This document shows positions 1 to 7,552 of a stretch of DNA of 64,000 bases, in pieces. The notes under the pieces are model-generated. The model was not told the origin of the DNA. It did no database searches and worked only from the letters and a program-made list of their open reading frames with translations. Source of the stretch: Euzebya rosea (lineage in GTDB: Bacteria > Actinomycetota > Nitriliruptoria > Euzebyales > Euzebyaceae); NCBI RefSeq assembly GCF_003073135.1, contig NZ_PGDQ01000017.1, positions 1 through 64,000 of the forward strand. The letters run 5' to 3'. Each line of letters starts with the position of its first letter. The stretch's first letter is position 1. A program made the position numbers and the translations under genes.

Positions 1-1200
1 GCCCACGACCACCGCCACGCCGTCGCTGGGCGGACTGGACACCGCCAACGTCGTGTCGTCGATGTCGCCGTCGGGGTCGGTGTCGTTGGCCAGCACGTCG
101 ACCAGCACCGGAACGTCCCGTGTGGTGCTGGCGGTGTCGTCCACGGGGAGCGGGCTGCTGCCGAACGGGGTGACCGTCACCGTCACGGTGGCCGTGTCGC
201 AGCCGGCCACGAGGTCGCAGACGGTGTACTCGAAGGTGTCGACCCCGATGAAGAACAGCGAGGAGGCGTACTGGACCTCTCCGCCGATCACGGTGGTCGT
301 GCCGCCGTTCGAGCCGTCGGTCGCGGTGAGGCTGGTGGGATCCAGGTCGTTCTCGACGTCGGTGTCGTTGGCCAGCACGTCGATGGTGACCGGCACGCTG
401 CGACGGGTCGTGGCCGTGTCGTCGTTGGCGACCGGCGGGGTGCCGAGGAGCGACACGGTGATCCGTACGGAAGCCGAGTCACATTCCCCGGCGGGGTCAC
501 AGACCTGGTAGCCGAGCGTCGCGGTGCCCACGAAGAAGGGTGGGCTCGTGTAGCGGATGTTCAGGTCCGAGCCAACGGTCGCCGTCCCCCGGGACGGGCC
601 GCTGATGATGGCGACGAACATGTCGCCGCGGACGTCGTCGACGTCTGTGTCGTTGGCCAGCACGTCGACGATCACCGGCTGGAGCGTCCCGGTGGACGCG
701 ACGTCGTCGAGGGCGACCGGCGGGTCGTTGACCGCGGTCATGGTGACGGTGACGGCGGCGGATGCGCAGCGCCCGCCGGCATCGCAGATGCGGTAGGTGA
801 AGCTGTCCGTGCCCACGACGTCGAGCCCCGGCACGTAGCTGACGGTGCCGTCGCTGAGAGGCACGGCGCTGCCCGTTCCGGCGGCCACGCTGATGGTGAG
901 GTCGGCCGGGTCGACATCCCCGTCGGGGTCACTGATGGCCCCGGTGAGGTCGATCACCACCGGGGTGTCCTCGGCCGTGGTGACCGAGACCGAGGCGGCG
1001 CTCGGCGGCGCCGTGGCGGTGGGGGTGGGCGTCGGGGTGGGCGTGGGCGTGGCCGTCACCGTGGGCGTGGCTGTCGGCGTCACCGTGGGTGTTGAGGTGA
1101 TCGTCGGCGTCGGCGTGACCGTCGCCGTGGGGGCCGCGGGGCCGGCCGGGGTCGTCCCGGTCGGCGGCTCCGGGGATGGTCCCGGCTCGGGGTTCGGGGA
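1..1200 (-). CDS. cadherin/Ig-like tandem repeat tail (partial, frame-shifted from the HD-GYP gene)
   Basis: Read on the minus strand, this frame is open from about 1200 to the window edge. It opens with a Thr/Pro-rich linker (TPTPTPTPTPTATAPP) and then holds about three and a half repeats of roughly 95 residues. Each repeat carries a VLANDTD core, a Y.VCD segment with paired cysteines, and a closing VTVTV strand. At DNA level the block encoding the VLANDTD core recurs near 82, 363 and 650. This is the cadherin-like/VCBS-type pattern of extracellular repeat proteins. No own start or ribosome binding site was found, and the frame joins the upstream HD-GYP gene if one base is removed from the G runs at 1189-1199. 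I therefore infer that it is the C-terminal, surface-exposed part of that protein. The gene continues beyond position 1. Confidence 0.6.
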
Positions 1201-2806
1201 CCGGCTGCGGGGTGGGTCCGGGCTGCGGGCTCGGCGCCGGCTGGGCAGTGGGTGATGACGACGGCGACGACGTGGCCGGGCTCGAGGCCACAGGGCTCGA
1301 CGTCGGCGCAACGGTGGGTTCGTCTTCCGCGGACGGGGCGAGGGGGGTCGTGTCCGTGGGCGGCGCGATGACGGGGAGATCGATCGGCAGGTCCAACGTC
1401 GGCGACGACGGGGCTGCGGGCGACGGCACGAACGGCGGCTGCGTCGCCTCGGGTCGGACCACGACGCTCGCCGGTGGCTCCTCCGCCTCCTCCGACGCGG
1501 TCACGGCATCCAGGCCGAGGGCCTCGGGTGTGGGGGCGACCGTCAGCTGCTCGCCGGTGGTCACGACCTGGCGGGCGCCCGACTCCCCTGCAACCCCGAC
1601 GGGGGCGTCGACCACCGTCGATACGCCGTCGGCCTGCGACAACGGGAGGGCCGACTCGACGGGCACCGAGGCCTCGACGACCTGCTGGGACTGGGTGACG
1701 ATCGTCGCGGCCATCCCGGGCAGCACCCCGGACGTCACGCCCAGGGTCAACGCGCTTGCCGCACCGACGGCGGTCCGAACGGCGCTCGGCACCCGACCGA
1801 GCAGCGGGACCGCACCTTCGAAGAACGGCATGTTGGACAGCCACGACAGCGGTCCAGCGGCCCACCGGAGCCGGCCGAGGGAGATGTTGAGGAACGCCCG
1901 CACGATCGTGGGGTCGAAGTGGCTGCCGGCGCTGCGGACCAGCTCCTTGCGTGCCTCCTCCGGCGACATCGCCTTCTTGTAGGAGCGGGCGGCGGTGATG
2001 ACCTCGTAGGCGTCGGCCACGGCGACGATGCGTCCGCCGTAGCTGATGTCGGTCCCGGCCAGCCGTCCCGGGTACCCGGTCCCGTCCCAGCGCTCGTGGT
2101 GGTGGCCGATGGCGTCGTACCACTCACCCAGCCAGGGACGCAGCGGTTCGCAGATGCGCGCACCGTGCCCCGGGTGGGACCGCAGCTCCTCCCACTCCGC
2201 CTCGTCCGGCTTGCCCGGCTTGTTGAGCGTCTCCGCCCGGACCTCGAGCTTGCCGATGTCGTGGACCATCGCGGCCCAGGTCAGCCGGTCCCGGTCGGCC
2301 TTCGACAACTTGAGCTCGTCGGACAGCATCGCGGTGAACAGGTGGGTGCGTTCGCTGTGCCCGCGGGTGCGCTTGTCGTGGTTGCTCAGCGCGGTGACGA
2401 GGACGAGGATCTCCTCGGCCGCCTTCGACGGGTCGTCCTCGAGTCCCTGCTCACGGGCATCACGAACACGTTGTTCGAGGTTCCGGATCCCTGCGGTCCT
2501 GCGCGCGACCTTGTACCGCGACGGGGCGTTGTCGGGGAACGCCAGCGTCATCCTGAACAGGCCCGCGAGCGGCAGCGCACGCTTGGCCAGGCGTTCGGTG
2601 GCGAACAGCACCGCGGTGGCCACGACGAGCACGACCAGCCAGCGCAGCACTGCATTCCAGAAGGAGGGGCCGAACGACGGCATGGCGGCGTCGACGGCCG
2701 CACCGGCTCCCCAGGAGCAGAGGATCGGCACGACGAACACGAGGACGCGCACGGTTCGGGCCGCCCATGGCCGCCCGTCCCAACGCTGGTTTCGTCCGCT
2801 CACCAC
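929..2806 (-). CDS. membrane-anchored HD-GYP domain phosphohydrolase (C-terminus frameshifted)
   Basis: Two membrane segments lie near residues 17-38 and 47-66, then comes an HD-GYP domain at about 145-310. It has the metal/catalytic motifs HDIGK, HHERWDGTGYP and the VADAYEVITAARSYKKAMS segment. HD-GYP proteins typically hydrolyse cyclic di-GMP. A third membrane segment follows (about 345-365), then a long Pro/Ser/Thr-rich region that should be outside the cell. After about residue 536 (near 1199) the reading turns into Arg/Gly/His-rich nonsense ending at 929, while the sensible continuation is in another frame. The annotated C-terminal 88 residues are therefore probably artefactual. The GTG start at 2806 has an AGGAG just upstream. 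The frameshift could be a real mutation, phase variation or a sequencing error. Confidence 0.75.
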   Translation of the reverse strand: MVSGRNQRWDGRPWAARTVRVLVFVVPILCSWGAGAAVDAAMPSFGPSFWNAVLRWLVVLVVATAVLFATERLAKRALPLAGLFRMTLAFPDNAPSRYKVARRTAGIRNLEQRVRDAREQGLEDDPSKAAEEILVLVTALSNHDKRTRGHSERTHLFTAMLSDELKLSKADRDRLTWAAMVHDIGKLEVRAETLNKPGKPDEAEWEELRSHPGHGARICEPLRPWLGEWYDAIGHHHERWDGTGYPGRLAGTDISYGGRIVAVADAYEVITAARSYKKAMSPEEARKELVRSAGSHFDPTIVRAFLNISLGRLRWAAGPLSWLSNMPFFEGAVPLLGRVPSAVRTAVGAASALTLGVTSGVLPGMAATIVTQSQQVVEASVPVESALPLSQADGVSTVVDAPVGVAGESGARQVVTTGEQLTVAPTPEALGLDAVTASEEAEEPPASVVVRPEATQPPFVPSPAAPSSPTLDLPIDLPVIAPPTDTTPLAPSAEDEPTVAPTSSPVASSPATSSPSSSPTAQPAPSPQPGPTPQPVPEPRAGTIPGAADRDDPGRPRGPHGDGHADADDHLNTHGDADSHAHGDGHAHAHPDAHPHRHGAAERRLGLGHHGRGHPGGDRPHRGHQ

Positions 2807-2815
2807 CCACTCCTG

Positions 2816-2929
2816 CTCGCCGCTGACACGTCAACTCATCGGCCGCTGCGATGGGGGAGATGAGCCGGCGTGACATACCGGAGCAGATTCGGCCGATCCG
2901 ACGGGAGGCCGGCACGTGTCAGCGGCGAG
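2816..2929. repeat. 16-bp perfect inverted repeat with nested palindromes, intergenic
   Basis: CTCGCCGCTGACACGT at 2816-2831 is exactly reverse-complemented at 2914-2929, 82 bases apart. The spacer contains a smaller pair, CTCATC and GATGAG (about 2835-2873). The element fills the gap between the SCO1664-like gene, which ends at 2933, and the HD-GYP start at 2806. No target duplication or ORF is evident. It could act as a long-loop terminator/attenuator or be a remnant of a mobile palindrome. Confidence 0.6.
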
Positions 2930-2932
2930 ACG

Positions 2933-3694
2933 TCAGAGCGGGGGCCAGGGGTAGTGGCGGTCCTCGGGGTCGATCCTCGGGACGGCGTCCAGCTGGGCCA
3001 CGAGGTCGGCACGTCGGGCGAGGACGTCGACCTCCGCGGGCGCCAGCAGCTCGCACAGGGCCGCGCGGAGGACGCCGTCGCTGTCGAGCCCGTCCTGCAG
3101 CCGACGGAGGTCCTCGACCCAGGCCCCGGCGAAGGGGACGTGGGCGATGTCCCACACGACCGTGCGGATCTTCTCCTCGACGTGGAAGGTCAGCCCGTTG
3201 TCGATGCCGTACAAGTGGTCGGTGTCGCGCCGGCGGAGCACGTGGCCGCCCTTGCGGTCGGCGTTGTTGGTGACGAGGTCGAACATCGCCAGCCGGGCGA
3301 GCGGGACGTGCCAGCGTGACTCCTCCACCAGGGCGAAGTAGTGCTCGGCCGGGTCGTGGGGGACGAACAGCTGCACCGACCCCGGCCCCTCCGGGCCGTC
3401 GCGCAGCACCGTCGGCGGGACCACGTCCCAGCCCAGGAAGTCGCTGACGAGGAACGTCGCGACCTCACGACGGTGGAGGGTGCCGTCGGGGAAGTCCCAC
3501 AGCGGACGCTCGCCGGCCTCCGGTTTGTGAACGGCGTACAGCTCCTCCGCCGGGTCGCCCAGGCGGCAGAGCATCGTCCCGTTACTGGCCGAGGTGATCC
3601 AGCCGAGCGGCTGCAGGTCGTCGGCCGCCAGACGGGCGAGGGCCTCGTTGGGATCGTCGATCCATCCGGTCCGCTGTGCGCTGAACGGCTCCAC
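2933..3694 (-). CDS. SCO1664 family protein (PI3/PI4-kinase-like fold)
   Basis: This 253-residue protein resembles the actinobacterial SCO1664 family. Kinase-like hallmarks are a lysine in YAVHKPEAGERPLWDF (about 54-69), the loop NNADRKGG (about 147-154) resembling a catalytic Asn/Asp pair, and GIDNGLTFH (about 167-175) as a metal-binding DxG-like motif. The biochemical role is unknown. It is the last gene of a leftward cluster with DUF3090 and the MSMEG_4193-type phosphatase, a triplet found together in many actinobacteria, so the three probably act in one pathway. The start is ATG at 3694, 38 bases downstream of the DUF3090 stop codon. Confidence 0.85.
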   Translation of the reverse strand: MEPFSAQRTGWIDDPNEALARLAADDLQPLGWITSASNGTMLCRLGDPAEELYAVHKPEAGERPLWDFPDGTLHRREVATFLVSDFLGWDVVPPTVLRDGPEGPGSVQLFVPHDPAEHYFALVEESRWHVPLARLAMFDLVTNNADRKGGHVLRRRDTDHLYGIDNGLTFHVEEKIRTVVWDIAHVPFAGAWVEDLRRLQDGLDSDGVLRAALCELLAPAEVDVLARRADLVAQLDAVPRIDPEDRHYPWPPL

Positions 3695-3732
3695 GGCTCA
3701 GCCCCCGACCGCCGTGCAGGCGTGCGCGTCGG

Positions 3733-4251
3733 TCATATCCGCTTCGGCCCGCTGCCGTTGGTCAGCGGGCAGCCCATGCACCCCGCCAGCGGGTCACGCA
3801 GGCCCTCGCACACCTGGCAGCGCTCGCGCCCACCGTGCTCGACGGCGAAGGCCGCGAAGGCGACCAGCCCGATCATCCGTTCGAGGTCCATCACGAACCG
3901 CGCCGTCGCCGGTTCCTCGTCGCCCTCGACGACCAGCTCGACGATCTCCAGGACGAACATCTCGTCCTCGGGGTCCATGCCGAGGCTCATCTGCCCGGCC
4001 CGCCACAGCGGCTGGACCGGACCGTGCAGCTCCTGGTCGCCGGTCACGTCGTCGGGGGTGACGGTGATGTCGACGCGCTCGAGCAGCTCCTGTCCCAGCT
4101 CGGCGAGCGCACGCACCTGCGCCTTCTCTGCCACCAGGGCGACGTACTCGCCGTCACGCCGGGACTGCACATAGAAGGTGCGGTCGCCCGGCGGCCCGAT
4201 CGAGGATGCCGTGATCCAGTCGGTGGGGTCGTGCACGACGGAGCGGCTCAT
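3733..4251 (-). CDS. DUF3090 family protein
   Basis: A 172-residue actinobacterial DUF3090 protein. The N-terminus holds DPTDWITASSIGPPGDRTFY, the middle is strongly acidic (LGMDPEDEMFVLEIVELVVEGDEEP), and the C-terminus has a CQVCEGL...CMGCPL pair of CxxC motifs that looks like a small zinc ribbon. Its ATG overlaps the stop codon of the upstream phosphatase gene (ATGA at 4248-4251), so the two are translationally coupled. The function is not known. The partners suggest a role linked to a phosphohydrolase and a kinase-like protein. Confidence 0.85.
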   Translation of the reverse strand: MSRSVVHDPTDWITASSIGPPGDRTFYVQSRRDGEYVALVAEKAQVRALAELGQELLERVDITVTPDDVTGDQELHGPVQPLWRAGQMSLGMDPEDEMFVLEIVELVVEGDEEPATARFVMDLERMIGLVAFAAFAVEHGGRERCQVCEGLRDPLAGCMGCPLTNGSGPKRI

Positions 4252-4859
4252 GCCGCACCTCCGACGGGCGGGACATGGTTGAAGGAGTGCAGCGTGGGAC
4301 GCGCGCCCTTGCCGGTCGTCAGGACGGTCACCGAGGCGGGGCTGACCACGAGGCGCTGGAACGTGTCGAGCGGCATGCCGACGTAGAAGGCCACCACCGC
4401 CTTGATGATGTCGGCGTGGCTGACGACGGCGACGGTGCGCTTGTCGTGACGCGTGGCGATCTGCTCGATCGCGGTGACCGCACGTTCCTGTGCCGCGCGG
4501 ATGGACTCGCCGTCGGGGAAGGTGACCAGCGACGGGGTCTGCTGGATGACCGGCCACAGCTTGTTCCTGAACAGCGGCTTGAGCGGACGGTCGGTCCAGC
4601 GGCCGTAGTCCACCTCGATCATGCCCTCGGCCGCACGCACCTTCTTGCGGTGCGGCTTGGCGATGATCTCCGCCGTCTCGGTCGTCCGCGGCAGCGGAGA
4701 GGCGTAGATCGCGTGGTAGTCGACGTCGGAGAGGTGGTCACGTGTGGCTTCGGCCTGGTGACGTCCCTTCTCCGACAGCGGCGCGTCGGTGCGGCCCCCG
4801 AGCCGCGTGCCCGTCGCCGCGGTGACTGCATGTCGGATGAGGTGAACGGTGGCAACCAT
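4248..4859 (-). CDS. MSMEG_4193-type histidine phosphatase / putative phosphomutase
   Basis: This 203-residue protein belongs to the phosphoglycerate mutase/histidine phosphatase superfamily. LIRHAVTAATG (about 7-17) carries the RH signature with the phospho-accepting histidine. YASPLPRTTETAEII gives the second arginine, and VVSHADIIKAVV (about 144-155) the second histidine. A glutamate in IEVDYGRW fits the general acid. The substrate is unknown, and the family is usually labelled putative phosphomutase in actinobacteria. It is first in the operon with DUF3090 and the SCO1664-like gene. Confidence 0.88.
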   Translation of the reverse strand: MVATVHLIRHAVTAATGTRLGGRTDAPLSEKGRHQAEATRDHLSDVDYHAIYASPLPRTTETAEIIAKPHRKKVRAAEGMIEVDYGRWTDRPLKPLFRNKLWPVIQQTPSLVTFPDGESIRAAQERAVTAIEQIATRHDKRTVAVVSHADIIKAVVAFYVGMPLDTFQRLVVSPASVTVLTTGKGARPTLHSFNHVPPVGGAA

Positions 4860-4890
4860 CGGCGACGCAGCCTACTGGCCTGCCCCCGCG

Positions 4891-4948
4891 GCGTCCGTGG
4901 CCCCGGACGCGGCGGATGCCGACAGCCCCTCCCCGGGCTGCCGGCATC
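4891..4948 (-). terminator. two consecutive hairpins downstream of the PRC-barrel gene
   Basis: GCGTCCG (4891-4897) pairs with CGGACGC (4904-4910). GATGCCG-A-CAGCCC (4915-4928) pairs with GGGCTG-C-CGGCATC (4935-4948). They lie between the PRC-barrel stop and the start of the phosphatase gene, both leftward. No T tract follows, so they may be terminators of the GC-rich actinobacterial kind or attenuators. Confidence 0.5.
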
Positions 4949-4990
4949 GGGTGTCCCGTCGAGGGGACGGTGATGGTCAGGTGGCGGCGG

Positions 4991-5278
4991 TCACGCGCCG
5001 AGACGTGGGGAGGACTTGACCCAGTCGACGATGCGGTCGACGTGGATCTCCTGGTTCTCGGGTTCCACCCGGTCGATGGCGTCGACCTCGATGACGAGGT
5101 CCTTGCCGAAGAAGCGGCCGCCCGAGTGGACGACGAGGTGGTGGTCGTCGACCTCGTCCTGGTGGGGTGAGACGTGGCCGGCTTCGCCGTCGATTGCCTT
5201 GACGGTGAAGTCCTTGAGCTGCTCGGGTCGGGTCTGGACGATCCGGGCGATGTCGGTCCGTTCGGTGATCGCGCTCAT
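4991..5278 (-). CDS. PRC-barrel domain protein
   Basis: A 95-residue protein consisting of a single PRC-barrel-like beta domain: LKDFTVKAIDGEAGHVSPHQDE, then HHLVVHSGGRFFGKDLVIEVDAIDRVEPENQEIHVD. This is the small standalone type common in actinobacteria, often stress-related and without a defined reaction. No signal peptide or membrane segment was seen. The start has an AAGGAGG box spaced seven bases from ATG at 5278. A second PRC-barrel gene of similar design lies at 9764-10147. Confidence 0.75.
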   Translation of the reverse strand: MSAITERTDIARIVQTRPEQLKDFTVKAIDGEAGHVSPHQDEVDDHHLVVHSGGRFFGKDLVIEVDAIDRVEPENQEIHVDRIVDWVKSSPRLGA

Positions 5279-5343
5279 GGCGCCCTCCTTGTCTGCCGGA
5301 TACTGCAGTTCCGGATGGGTTGACTATCCCCGGCATGGGGTTG

Positions 5344-5374
5344 CGGATCACTCGCCCGGTGGGCCGTTGATCCG
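5344..5374. promoter_or_regulatory. palindrome in the PRC-barrel/fumC divergent promoter region
   Basis: CGGATCA (5344-5350) and TGATCCG (5368-5374) flank an inner GCCC/GGGC pair. The 158-base gap between the divergent PRC-barrel and fumC genes has no coding sequence, so this palindrome could be an operator or a leader hairpin for fumC. No binding protein can be assigned. Confidence 0.35.
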
Positions 5375-5436
5375 TCGACCACGTTTGAGTGGCCCCCATG
5401 TGCTCGTGCACCGCCCACGGGCGTATCGTTCCCGGC

Positions 5437-6834
5437 ATGAGCGACTTCCGGACCGAACGTGACTCGATGGGCGAGATGCAGGTTCCTGCCTCGGCCTACT
5501 ACGGCGCCCAGACGCAGCGGGCAGCGGAGAACTTCCCGATCTCCGGCCAGCCGATCCCCCCTGCGCTGATCAAGGCCCTCGGGCAGATCAAGGCCTCCGC
5601 CGCCGTGGTGAACCACGCGAAGGGCGTCATCACCGACGACCAGTTCAAGGGCATCAGCGAGGCGGCCCAGGAGGTCGTGGACGGCAAGCTCGACGCCCAC
5701 TTCGTGGTCGACGTCTTCCAGACGGGGTCCGGGACCTCCTCCAACATGAACACCAACGAGGTCATCGCCAACCGGGCGACCGAGATCCTGGGCGGTGACC
5801 TCGGCAGCAAGCTGGTGCACCCCAACGACCACGTCAACGCCGGTCAGTCCTCCAACGACGTCTTCCCCACCGCGGTCCACGTGGCGGCCTACCAGGCCTG
5901 CGCCGACGACCTGCTGCCGGGCCTGCGCTACCTCCACTCCGCGCTCGCCGACAAGGCCGCGGAGTTCGACGACGTCGTGAAGTCCGGTCGTACCCACCTG
6001 ATGGACGCGACCCCGGTGACGCTCGGCCAGGAGTTCGGCGGCTACGCCCGCCAGGTGGAGCTCGGGATCGCCCGCGTCGAGTCGGCGATGGAGCGCGTGG
6101 CCGAGCTGCCGCTGGGCGGCACCGCTGTCGGCACCGGCCTGAACGCCCCAGAGGGCATGACGGAGGGGGTCATCGCCGACCTGCGCGAGCGGACCGGCCT
6201 GGACGCCCTGCGCGAGGCCGACAACCACTTCGAGGCCCAGGGTGCACGTGACGCCCTCGTCGAGCTGTCCGGCGCGTTCAAGGTCATCGCCGCGTCGCTG
6301 ACCAAGATCGCCAACGACCTGCGCTGGATGGGGTCCGGGCCACGGACGGGCCTGGGCGAGATCCGACTGCCGGAGATCCAGCCCGGTTCCTCGATCATGC
6401 CGGCCAAGGTCAACCCGGTGATCCCCGAGTCGGTCACGCAGGTCGCGGCCCAGGTGATCGGCAACGACGCTGCGGTGACGATCGGCGGCATGTCGGGGGC
6501 GTTCGAGCTGAACGTCTTCATCCCGATGATGGCCCGCAACGTCCTCGAGTCCATCACGCTGCTGGCCAACACCAGCCGCAACTTCGTCGACAAGTGCATC
6601 GCGGGCATCCAGGCCAACGTGGAACGCAACACCGAGCTGGTGGAGAAGAACCTGTCGGCCGTCACCGCCCTGGTCCCCGCCGTCGGCTACGACCTGTCCG
6701 CCGAGATGGCCAAGAAGGCCCTCAAGGAGGACCGCCCCCTCCGCGAGGTCGTCTACGAGGACTCCGGCCTCCCCCGCGACGAGGTCGACCGCATCCTCGA
6801 CATGAAGAAGATGACCGAAGGCGGGGTCCTTTAG
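5437..6834 (+). CDS. fumC: class II fumarate hydratase
   Basis: Catalyses reversible hydration of fumarate to malate in the TCA cycle as a soluble, iron-independent homotetramer. The 465-residue length is normal. Landmarks are [19 protein letters not shown] near 100, [19 protein letters not shown] near 130, [16 protein letters not shown] near 185, and the superfamily signature [15 protein letters not shown] near 317-331 with its catalytic serine loop. I chose ATG 5437 ([17 protein letters not shown]) because earlier in-frame starts add residues unlike the family. The last codons and stop lie inside the repeat element that begins here, so the very end (GGVL) may derive from the repeat. Confidence 0.95.
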   Translation: MSDFRTERDSMGEMQVPASAYYGAQTQRAAENFPISGQPIPPALIKALGQIKASAAVVNHAKGVITDDQFKGISEAAQEVVDGKLDAHFVVDVFQTGSGTSSNMNTNEVIANRATEILGGDLGSKLVHPNDHVNAGQSSNDVFPTAVHVAAYQACADDLLPGLRYLHSALADKAAEFDDVVKSGRTHLMDATPVTLGQEFGGYARQVELGIARVESAMERVAELPLGGTAVGTGLNAPEGMTEGVIADLRERTGLDALREADNHFEAQGARDALVELSGAFKVIAASLTKIANDLRWMGSGPRTGLGEIRLPEIQPGSSIMPAKVNPVIPESVTQVAAQVIGNDAAVTIGGMSGAFELNVFIPMMARNVLESITLLANTSRNFVDKCIAGIQANVERNTELVEKNLSAVTALVPAVGYDLSAEMAKKALKEDRPLREVVYEDSGLPRDEVDRILDMKKMTEGGVL

Positions 6835-7280
6835 GACACGAGCTACCGAGCGCAGCGAGGTCTTGCGAGGCCCGCAAGGACCCCGCGGGGGGTCGAAGGG
6901 GGCGGAGCCTGCGAAGCCCCCCTGGGCAAACAAGGTGGCGTGCTGTAGGGCCGGAGGAGGATCCGAGCCACCGAGCGCAGCGAGGTCTCGCGAGGCCCGG
7001 ACGCAGGCCCGTGCACGGCGGAGCCGTGCCAGCCAATTAGGACACGAGCTACCGAGCGCAGCGAGGTCTTGCGAGGCCCGCAAGGACCCCGCGGGGGGTC
7101 GAAGGGGGGCGGAGCCTGCGAAGCCCCCCTGGGCAAACAAGGCGGGGTCCTTTAGGACACGAGCTACCGAGCGCAGCGAGGTCTTGCGAGGCCCGCAAGG
7201 ACCCCACGGGGGGTCGAAGGGGGGCAGAGCCTGCGAAGCCCCCCTGGGCAAACAAGGCGGCGTGCTGTAGGGCCGGAGGA
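6832..7280. repeat. cluster of ~115-bp intergenic repeats (three full copies, one diverged)
   Basis: A unit starting TAGGACACGAGCTACCGAGC occurs at 6832, 7038 and 7153. A shorter, diverged copy lies at about 6961-7037. Each full unit holds the core ACCGAGCGCAGCGAGGT, a GACCCC...GGGGTC hairpin and a GGGGGGC...GCCCCCC hairpin. The first copy begins at the fumC stop codon, and identity extends upstream into its last codons (AAGGCGGGGTCCTT at about 6819 and 7139). No coding sequence is credible here. Together with 7281-7552 this fills the 718-base gap between fumC and the antiporter gene. Confidence 0.8.
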
Positions 7281-7313
7281 GCACGGGCCGATGTGCAGCA
7301 GGGTCGGCGCATC

Positions 7314-7356
7314 GGCCGTGCTGCACACACTGGCTGGCGAGAGGTGCAGCACGGCC
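7314..7356. repeat. 13-bp perfect inverted repeat
   Basis: GGCCGTGCTGCAC at 7314-7326 is reverse-complemented at 7344-7356, with a 17-base loop. Partial copies of its GTGCAGCA core occur at about 7293 and 7372. It sits between the 115-bp repeats and the antiporter gene. It may terminate fumC transcription; no T tract is present. The remaining bases up to 7552 show no gene. Confidence 0.55.
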
Positions 7357-7552
7357 GGCACCTTGGCCGAGGTGCACAACTCGGGGGGGGGGCCGGACGG
7401 CGGGCTGGGGCCGGCTCCCGCGCTCCAACCGCTGTACACCGGTCGCCGACCGGATTACTGTGAACGATGATCGCTGGGGCCCCGGGAGGGCCGACGCGGG
7501 AAGATCTGGCTGACCCGGGCGACCGGGTCCACGAACTCCTCGGAGCTGCCCT

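Noticed and set aside
6832-7280. CRISPR array
   Set aside because: Units are about 115 bases and nearly identical throughout, with no spacer/repeat alternation and no cas genes.
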